Source of the DNA: Nemertoderma westbladi
Taxonomy: Eukaryota; Xenacoelomorpha; Nemertodermatida; Nemertodermatidae
Reading direction: 5' to 3'
NCBI GenBank assembly: GCA_032718475.1
Contig: JAUCBJ010007892.1
Span: 1-36,136, forward strand
DNA: 36,136 nt
Positions 29,775 through 36,136 of the stretch are shown here, piece by piece. The notes under the pieces were generated by a model. That model had not been told where the DNA came from. It searched no databases and saw nothing but the letters and a program-made list of their open reading frames with translations. The first letter of the stretch is position 1; every line of letters starts with the position of its first letter. Made by a program: the position numbers and the translations under genes.

Positions 29775-30448
29775 GCGCCAGCATCACCTCAATCGCACAT
29801 AGGCCAACTACAACCATTAATTACCGCATGTGCGAGCGCATATGTTAATTTAAACCTGCGCGCCTGATCGCACATAATTAAATAAGGCCCTCTTTTAATA
29901 CATAAGTTATATACAGTTTATCTTCAATTTATTGAATTTGTTTTTATTTACAACCCTAATTGTTCTACTGTATTATAATTTAAGTTTTATTATAACAAGC
30001 TATATCCTGTTAATCTTATTAATTTTATTTGTACTGAGGTTTTCGAAGGCGCTGTTTCCAATGGTCCTACTCTCAAAACGATCTAACCTACTGTATAATT
30101 AATTACTTAAGTCTGCGAGGTATGCGTAAGTAACAAATCTCGTTTACCAGTTTTCCTTAAAAAATATGAAGCTATATTGCTTAAGATTTCTGAGGGGCGA
30201 GCCATGAGGTAAGATGTTTGAGACTTTTTTAGATATATTATTACTTAATTTTGACCCCCCAGTCGATATCTATTACAATATAGGCTATATCTTTTTGCGG
30301 AGTCACAGAGTAGTCTGAAGATCCGAGTCTGCTGCTAGAGGGTGAAATGTCTCAAAGTAAAAACCATACGGTAGCTATGAATTGGTTACTAGGCAATAAT
30401 ACTACATTTTGTATAGTTAGGCCTATTGCTGATCGAACGAAAACTGCC

Positions 30449-30520
30449 CTGGTCCATGTGAGGATTGAACCCACGACCTATTGGAGATGTGAATTCAAAG
30501 CAACCACTACACCAAGGTGG
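30449..30520 (-). other. tRNA-derived SINE head, minus copy
   Basis: Same sequence as 33637-33708 in reverse. A box TGGTGTAGTGGTT and B box GGGTTCAATCC are intact and about 42 bases apart. Acceptor-stem pairing is lacking, so this is not called a tRNA gene. Confidence 0.7.
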
Positions 30521-30591
30521 AACAGTAACGTTTGAATTTGTTCGTTAACGTTCGAATTTGTAAGACTCTGATTTAAGACCTGAGGCACTCC

Positions 30592-30923
30592 CCACAGCCA
30601 CAGCCACAGCCACAACCATAGCCACAGCCACAACCACAGCCACAACCACAGCCACAACCACAGCCACAGCCACAGCCACAACCACAGCCACAACCACAGC
30701 CACAGCCACAACCACAGCCACAACCACAGCCACAGCCACAACCACAGCCACAGCCACAGCCACAGACCACAGCCACAACCACAGCCACAACCACAGCCAC
30801 AGCCACAGCCACAGCCACAACCACAGCCACAGCCACAACCACAGCCACAACCACAGCCACAGCCACAACCACAGCCACAGCCACAGCCACAGCCACAGCC
30901 ACAACCACAGCCACAGCCACAAC
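30592..30923 (-). repeat. (GGCTGT/GGTTGT)n hexamer array, left
   Basis: About 55 CCACAG or CCACAA units on the plus strand, with one two-base interruption near 30768 (CAGACCACAG). All three minus-strand frames stay open over more than 100 codons because the period is six; these are not genes. It is half the length of the partner array. Confidence 0.95.
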
Positions 30924-31672
30924 CATGCCTCACTATGCCTCACTGCCTCCCTCATTCCCTCACTTCCCTCACTGCCTCACTATGCCTCACTGTCTCACTA
31001 TGCCTCACTATGCCTCACTATGTCTCACTATGCCTCACTTCCCTCACTTCCCTCACTTCCCTCACTATGCCTCACTGCCTCACTATGCCTCACTCCCTCA
31101 CTTCCCTCACTATGCCTCACTTCCCTCACTCCCTCACTATGCCTCACTTCCCTCACTATGCCTCACTGCCTCACTATGCCTCACTGCCTCACTATGCCTC
31201 ACTATGCCTCACTATGCCTCACTGCCTCACTATGCCTCACTGCCTCCCTCATTCCCTCACTTCCCTCACTTCCCTCACTGCCTCACTATGCCTCACTGTC
31301 TCACTATGCCTCACTATGTCTCACTATGCCTCACTTCCCTCACTTCCCTCACTTCCCTCACTTCCCTCACTATGCCTCACTGCCTCACTATGCCTCACTC
31401 CCTCACTCCCTCACTTCCCTCACTTCCCTCACTATGCCTCACTGCCTCACTATGCCTCACTGCCTCACTATGCCTCACTCCCTCACTTCCCTCACTTCCC
31501 TCACTATGCCTCACTGCCTCACTATGCCTCACTGCCTCACTATGCCTCACTATGCCTCACTGCCTCACTATGCCTCACTGCCTCACTATGCCTCACTGCC
31601 TCCCTCATTCCCTCACTTCCCTCACTTCCCTCACTTCCTCACTGCCTCACTTCCCTCACTCCTGTACACTAG
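30924..31672 (+). repeat. CCTCACT minisatellite, 8-10 bp units
   Basis: About 750 bp of CTATGCCTCA, CTGCCTCA and CTTCCCTCA variants in higher-order blocks; for example the run with GCCTCCCTCATTCCCTCAC occurs near 30940, 31235 and 31591. All three plus frames are open for 245-264 codons because the repeat lacks stop codons. Translation as a protein is not supported. Confidence 0.93.
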
Positions 31673-31916
31673 CTTTGACTCTCCCAGCTATAGTGATAGT
31701 ATGCAACCTTGGGAGTTAACGTGCGGTCTTATGAGTAAAGGGCAAGAGATGAGACTTCAGGATGCCTCCATTGATTCACTCTTCTTAACTTTATAAAATA
31801 ACTCCACCCTTATTTAAAGTTTTAAAAATTATGACTTAGTCGACTAATTTTCCAAAATATATTATAAAAAACATATAATTTCTTGAATAAATAGACCTAA
31901 TAGTAATAAATATTGT
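31673..31916. other. Unique spacer inside the inverted repeat
   Basis: Non-repetitive, becoming AT-rich after 31790. No gene was recognised. Confidence 0.4.
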
Positions 31917-32045
31917 TGGCAAATACATTTATAATACTAATATAATAATTAAGGATAAATAATCCTAATACTAATATAAATGTTATGGATAAATAGTCCT
32001 AATACTAATATAATTGTTATGGATAAATAGCCCTAATACTAATAT
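31917..32045 (+). repeat. 42-bp tandem repeat, about three units
   Basis: GGATAAATA.TCCTAATACTAATATAA recurs near 31954, 31990 and 32022. It lies directly downstream of the central ORF's stop codon and would be in its 3' UTR. Confidence 0.75.
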
Positions 32046-32069
32046 GAAAGGAACTCAAACAAACAAATG

Positions 32070-32618
32070 TCAATAGCGTCGTCCTGCGCGGGCAAATACT
32101 GTACGAGAGTTTGTTGTCATAGGTCTTCGAAAATAAGTAAAAGCTGGTTGATTTTCTTTAATTTCATCTTCCTCATTAACCAACTGTTTCTTAATTTTAT
32201 TCAATTGTTCATTAATTTTCAGTAATTTACTTTTATTTCCCAGAACCTGTCTTAATATCTCTTCTCTATTTTCCTCATTTTCTTCCATTTGTTTAATAAA
32301 TTTCCGCATTTGATTTTTGTTTCCTAATATTTGTCTCAATATCTCTTCTTTATTTTCACCATTCTCTTCTAAATGTTTAATAATTTTCCGCAATTTATTC
32401 TTATTTCCAAGTAAGTGTCTCAATATTTCCTTATTATTATCATTTTCATCATCTTCTTCACTTTCCTGACCTTCACTTTCTTCGTCGTCTTCCTGACCTT
32501 CACTTTCTTCGTCCTCTTCATGACCTTCACTTTCTTCATCCTCTTTCTGACCTTCACTTTCGTCATCCTCTTCCTGTTCTTCACTTTCTTCATTCTCTTC
32601 CTGACCTTCGCACTTTAT
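32070..32618 (-). CDS. Acidic repetitive, coiled-coil-like protein; possible terminal exon
   Basis: Open frame of 182 codons bounded upstream by an in-frame TAA (32619-32621), with no ATG. It may therefore be a 3'-terminal exon, with a splice acceptor possibly at 'GAAG|GTCAG' or 'AAAG|TGCG', or a decayed gene. The N-terminal part has six acidic nonapeptides of the form GQEEDEESE (27-bp DNA units). The middle has three 28-residue repeats built on ILRQ(I/V)LGNKN..RK.IK..EEN.EN, whose heptad-like spacing suggests helix or coiled coil. The C-terminus is unique and basic, ending FARAGRRY. I do not recognise the family. Repeat variants mostly conserve amino acids, which hints at selection, but no signal peptide or partner exon was identified. 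It lies almost at the symmetry centre of the 7-kb inverted repeat. Confidence 0.5.
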   Translation of the reverse strand: MKCEGQEENEESEEQEEDDESEGQKEDEESEGHEEDEESEGQEDDEESEGQESEEDDENDNNKEILRHLLGNKNKLRKIIKHLEENGENKEEILRQILGNKNQMRKFIKQMEENEENREEILRQVLGNKSKLLKINEQLNKIKKQLVNEEDEIKENQPAFTYFRRPMTTNSRTVFARAGRRY

Positions 32619-32621
32619 TTA

Positions 32622-32907
32622 TTATATTTAGTCGTATTAATTATGTAATTTCATAATAATATGCTTAATTAAACAAATAAAGTCAACTTGATCCTGAGTT
32701 CTGAGTCGTTTTGTGTGGTGGTGGGTAATTGTATTTGTAATTTTAATTTGTGTAATGGTCTAATATATATTATATATTATAAACCACTATAAATGATCAG
32801 TCCTGTCTGATCCTATTTTAAATGCATAATGAATGAGTAACCAAAACATCAAATTAGTTAAACATTTTGACAACAGATAAACAAATATTCTCCTGTGGGG
32901 AGAAGTG
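32622..32907. other. AT-rich unique spacer
   Basis: No gene or repeat was recognised. If the central ORF is a terminal exon, this would be its upstream intron on the minus strand. Confidence 0.35.
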
Positions 32908-33566
32908 GTGGCTGTGGTTGTGGTTGTGACTGTGGCTGTGGCTGTGGTTGTGGCTGTGGCTGTGGCTGTGGTTGTGGCTGTGGCTGTGGCTGTGGCTGTG
33001 GCTGTGGTTGTGGCTGTGGTTGTGGCTGTGGTTGTGGTTGTGGCTGTGGCTGTGGTTGTGGCTGTGGTTGTGGCTGTGGCTGTGGTTGTGGCTGTGGTTG
33101 TGGCTGTGGCTGTGGCTGTGGCTGTGGTTGTGGCTGTGGCTGTGGTTGTGGCTGTGGCTGTGGCTGTGGCTGTGGCTGTGGCTGTGGCTGTGGCTGTGGC
33201 TGTGGCTGTGGCTGTGGTTGTGGCTGTGGCTGTGGCTGTGGTTGTGGCTGTGGCTGTGGTTGTGGCTGTGGCTGTGGCTGTGGCTGTGGCTGTGGTTGTG
33301 GCTGTGGTTGTGGCTGTGGCTGTGGTTGTGGCTGTGGCTGTGGTTGTGGTTGTGGTTGTGGCTGTGGCTGTGGTTGTGGCTGTGGCTGTGGTTGTGGCTG
33401 TGGCTGTGGCTGTGGCTGTGGTTGTGGCTGTGGCTGTGGCTGTGGTTGTGGCTGTGGCTGTGGTTGTGGTTGTGGTTGTGGCTGTGGCTGTGGTTGTGGC
33501 TGTGGCTGTGGCTGTGGCTGTGGCTGTGGCTGTGGCTATGGTTGTGGCTGTGGCTGTGGCTGTGGG
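32908..33566 (+). repeat. (GGCTGT/GGTTGT)n hexamer array, right
   Basis: About 110 hexamers that vary only at the third base (C or T) in nearly all units. The order of variants repeats: 33321-33390 equals 33441-33510, a 120-bp higher-order period. ORFs of 229-243 codons in all three frames (Cys-Gly, Val-Ala and Leu-Trp repeats) are artefacts of the hexamer. Confidence 0.95.
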
Positions 33567-35005
33567 GAGTGCCTCAGGTCTTAAATCAGAGTCTTACAAA
33601 TTCGAACGTTAACGAACAAATTCAAACGTTACTGTTCCACCTTGGTGTAGTGGTTGCTTTGAATTCACATCTCCAATAGGTCGTGGGTTCAATCCTCACA
33701 TGGACCAGGGCAGTTTTCGTTCGATCAGCAATAGGCCTAACTATACAAAATGTAGTATTATTGCCTAGTAACCAATTCATAGCTACCGTATGGTTTTTAC
33801 TTTGAGACATTTCACCCTCTAGCAGCAGACTCGGATCTTCAGACTACTCTGTGACTCCGCAAAAAGATATAGCCTATATTGTAATAGATATCGACTGGGG
33901 GGTCAAAATTAAGTAATAATATATCTAAAAAAGTCTCAAACATCTTACCTCATGGCTCGCCCCTCAGAAATCTTAAGCAATATAGCTTCATATTTTTTAA
34001 GGAAAACTGGTAAACGAGATTTGTTACTTACGCATACCTCGCAGACTTAAGTAATTAATTATACAGTAGGTTAGATCGTTTTGAGAGTAGGACCATTGGA
34101 AACAGCGCCTTCGAAAACCTCAGTACAAATAAAATTAATAAGATTAACAGGATATAGCTTGTTATAATAAAACTTAAATTATAATACAGTAGAACAATTA
34201 GGGTTGTAAATAAAAACAAATTCAATAAATTGAAGATAAACTGTATATAACTTATGTATTAAAAGAGGGCCTTATTTAATTATGTGCGATCAGGCGCGCA
34301 GGTTTAAATTAACATATGCGCTCGCATATGCGGTAATTAATGGTTGTAGTTGGCCTATGTGCGATTGAGGTGATGCTGGCGCGTAAGATGCAAACCGAAG
34401 GTTTCCAATCTTACATGATAACGAAGCTAAAGGCTATCAAGGCAACATACCAAGGCAGTCCCCACCCACAGCTGTAGGTTTGAATAATTTAAACTCTATC
34501 GCAGGTCCCATTCACGCGTTGACATACAGTATAGGATTCGATGTTTGGATTAGTCATGCTACGGTCTAATAAGAGCCCAACGACCGCAGATTATTGATGG
34601 ATGACTCAGGGCCAAACTGGTCCACTTTATTTTCGGGTGAGGGTAATTTATGTTTTGGGCCCCGCTCGCATGTTTATATTTAATTCTACCTTTACCTACT
34701 GTATGGCAAAAATAATACAAATGTATTGTATATTAGTAATGTACAGTGCCTATTGTATTGTACATTTCGTTTGCTGTAGTACAATTTATTCATCTCGCGT
34801 CCCTATCTGATTGATTTGTGTCAAATTAAATTGCCTTTGGCAACATTATTTGATACAAATCGATTGATTAAACAATTAATTAATTGTTTAATCGACCAAT
34901 TAATTAATTGTTTAATTAATTAATGACCTACTTAACACCCAAGGTGTGAAGTGGATCCAACTGTCGCAGAGAGTGGCATACTATTACTACTTGTATAGTA
35001 GTAAT
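33566..35005. repeat. Right arm of large inverted repeat
   Basis: Partner of 29158-30592. Arm lengths agree within a few bases, and the centre of symmetry lies near 32080. Beyond 35005 (AGTAGTAATATATATAT) homology fades, except for the mirrored GGACACTT array. Confidence 0.93.
33637..33708 (+). other. tRNA-derived SINE head, plus copy
   Basis: A box TGGTGTAGTGGTT at 33643-33655 and B box GGGTTCAATCC at 33685-33695, the normal spacing of an internal Pol III promoter. CCATGTGAGG-complementary DNA follows. It lies immediately outside the GGCTGT array, pointing away from it. Confidence 0.7.
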
Positions 35006-35441
35006 ATATATATCAATATGTAATGCTGAACACAGAATACAGGTCGACGCATGTCGATTTTATCCTGGAGAGGTATAATTTTGATTGCAACAATAATATT
35101 CATCCCCATCTGCTACAATTTGAAAAAGACTATTACATAATAATACCTATAATTAAAACAATTAATTATTATAATTCTATAGTTAATAAAAACAGTATAT
35201 CATTCCGGGGATGGAATTTATAGGTAATCTAATATAATTAATTGTTTAAAGATTAGCAAACAATACGATGTAATTGCATTGATAAAACCCATAAATAAAA
35301 CTTGGATATAAAATGTAAAATCGGGATGCAAAAGATCACTTTCTGAGCTACGAAAGGAAAGTTGGATACAACTTATCTGGATACAAGCGGTCCGTTTACC
35401 TTACAAAATGAAAAATACGAATGTGCGAAGTTAAGGACAGT
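35006..35441. other. AT-rich spacer outside the right arm
   Basis: No gene was recognised; a 66-codon ORF has no family resemblance. Unlike the arms, it does not align with the equivalent left-hand spacer (28622-29157), apart from a weak AAGTTGTATC match. Confidence 0.4.
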
Positions 35442-35555
35442 CGGGGGGGAAGTGTCCGCGGGGGGGGGGGGGGGGGGGAAGTGTCTGGGGGGGAAGTGTC
35501 CGGGGGGGAAGTGTCCTACTTGAGCGGAGGGGAACTGTCCGGGGGGGAAGTGTCC
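35442..35555 (-). repeat. GGACACTTCCCCCCC minisatellite, inverted partner array
   Basis: Six GGGGGGGAAGTGTCC-type units, two degenerate, including a run of 19 G at 35460-35478. It mirrors 28532-28621 about the same centre as the arms. Confidence 0.9.
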
Positions 35556-36136
35556 GAACACCGTAAGTAGTAGGAGAAGCATAGCCCTCCAACCACTCCT
35601 CCCTAGCCTGGGCTACGGGCCACATCTCAGAGGGCTATTAAAAATGCCAAATTCCGGTGCTAAATTGTGGTGTTTAATGACCATCTGTCACCAACAGTAT
35701 TCTTGCCTTCAGCCAATCGCAGCGTATCACCTACGCGTAGCCTAACCTCGCGATGCCCTCCTTACTCCTACAGCTGTTACCTCCCGTCAGTATTGGTTCG
35801 CGTCGTTGCATCAACCAACCATCGCATATTCATCTTCGCGTACCCAAACCTCTCAACGCGTGGCTAGCCCCACACTACCCTATTATATCGAATCGATTAC
35901 CAACTCACCACTGCTGTCACCAATCCATTCAACCGAGCAACCTACCAGTCCTGCAGTAGGATACGTGTTGAAATTCCGCCACGTTTCCAGCTACACGTAT
36001 ACGAACATTTCCATAGTTATTTCCTATTCACGCAACCAACCACTGTATACTGTATATGCTGACAACGTGGCCACCAACTACAGCGTATATTATATTGATT
36101 GCCAACTCCACCACGGCTGTCACCAATCCAACCAAC
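35556..36136. repeat. Possible 200-bp satellite reaching the window edge
   Basis: ATTACCAACTCACCACTGCT near 35898 and ATTGCCAACTCCACCACGGC near 36097 begin two related 38-bp segments that continue CTGTCACCAATCCA. A weaker match (CTGTCACCAAC) lies near 35685, giving a spacing of about 200-215. ORFs here have no recognisable family. The array would continue to the right. Confidence 0.5.

Larger units (their letters stand above)
29158..30592. repeat. Left arm of large inverted repeat
   Basis: Reverse complement of 33566-35005. From about 29690 to 30592 the arms look essentially identical; from 29158 to about 29690 they differ by frequent substitutions and small gaps. The arm contains a palindromic AT block (29269-29296), a hairpin GTAAGAT...ATCTTAC (29743-29774), a CCCTCTAGCAGC-type motif (30326-30358) and a tRNA-SINE head. 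No protein-coding gene is visible; 62-70 codon ORFs appear in both arms simply because the arms match. Confidence 0.93.

Noticed and set aside
30925-31796. Three overlapping plus-strand ORFs of 245-264 codons
   Set aside because: All come from the CCTCACT minisatellite, which lacks stops in every frame.
32895-33679. Three overlapping ORFs of 229-243 codons (Cys-Gly, Val-Ala, Leu-Trp repeats)
   Set aside because: They are the three frames of a hexamer array with no stop codons; the same occurs on the minus strand at 30478-30955.
30449-33708. Functional tRNA genes
   Set aside because: A and B boxes are present, but acceptor and T stems do not pair properly; these are SINE heads.

Overview
The window is metazoan nuclear DNA, probably from a marine deuterostome such as an echinoderm. 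That placement rests on the dense 'AGGCCTA' and 'TACCGGTA' words, APE-type LINEs, many foldback and MITE-like elements, and a Notch-pathway POFUT1 gene; it is tentative. No bacterial operons, CRISPR arrays or rRNA genes are visible. Only one ordinary host gene is clear. Most of the window is nested mobile elements, satellites and inverted repeats.

Layout. (a) 1-1108, minus: start of an unrecognised 369+ codon ORF that leaves the window. Its upstream DNA (1109-3400) carries TACCGGTA-rich tandem repeats, a 287-bp tandem pair and an 84-bp pair; a retroelement gag-like ORF with a long leader is one reading. (b) 4964-6106, minus: a complete single-exon POFUT1 (protein O-fucosyltransferase 1). (c) 7006-15872: an element with about 170-bp terminal inverted repeats and an 8-bp target duplication. 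Its left arm holds a tRNA-SINE foldback. Inside it lies a Mutator-like element (7858-15487) with long TCGCCGC-rich inverted repeats and a 9-bp target duplication. Within that lie an intact 1105-aa LINE (minus) and a 5'-truncated CR1/L2-like LINE (plus), 5' ends abutting, then a GC-rich foldback. (d) 16150-19282: another inverted-repeat element built on TTGCCA-NNN-TGGCAA palindromes. It contains a TA-flanked MITE (16787-18485) whose core is a trimeric higher-order satellite.

(e) 20.4-21.8 kb: dispersed TGTCGGACGTT motifs. (f) 21.8-28.5 kb: a region bounded by a 100-bp inverted pair, holding a (TATG)n microsatellite, a LINE 3' remnant, an AT-rich inverted-repeat element, a near-identical 960-bp direct duplication and an 80-bp minisatellite. 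(g) 28.5-35.6 kb: a roughly 7-kb inverted repeat. It has symmetric GGACACTTCCCCCCC arrays outside, 1.4-kb arms that are nearly identical near the centre and diverge outward, and GGCTGT/GGTTGT hexamer arrays at the inner ends. Between the arms are a CCTCACT minisatellite and a 182-codon open frame for an acidic, repetitive, coiled-coil-like protein. (h) 35.6-36.1 kb: the start of what may be a 200-bp satellite.

The strongest leads are the 7-kb inverted repeat with its central ORF, the higher-order satellite inside a MITE, and a CGCCCTCTAGCAGCAGACT-like core shared by that satellite and the palindrome arms. All comparisons were made by eye; no alignment or database search was run.
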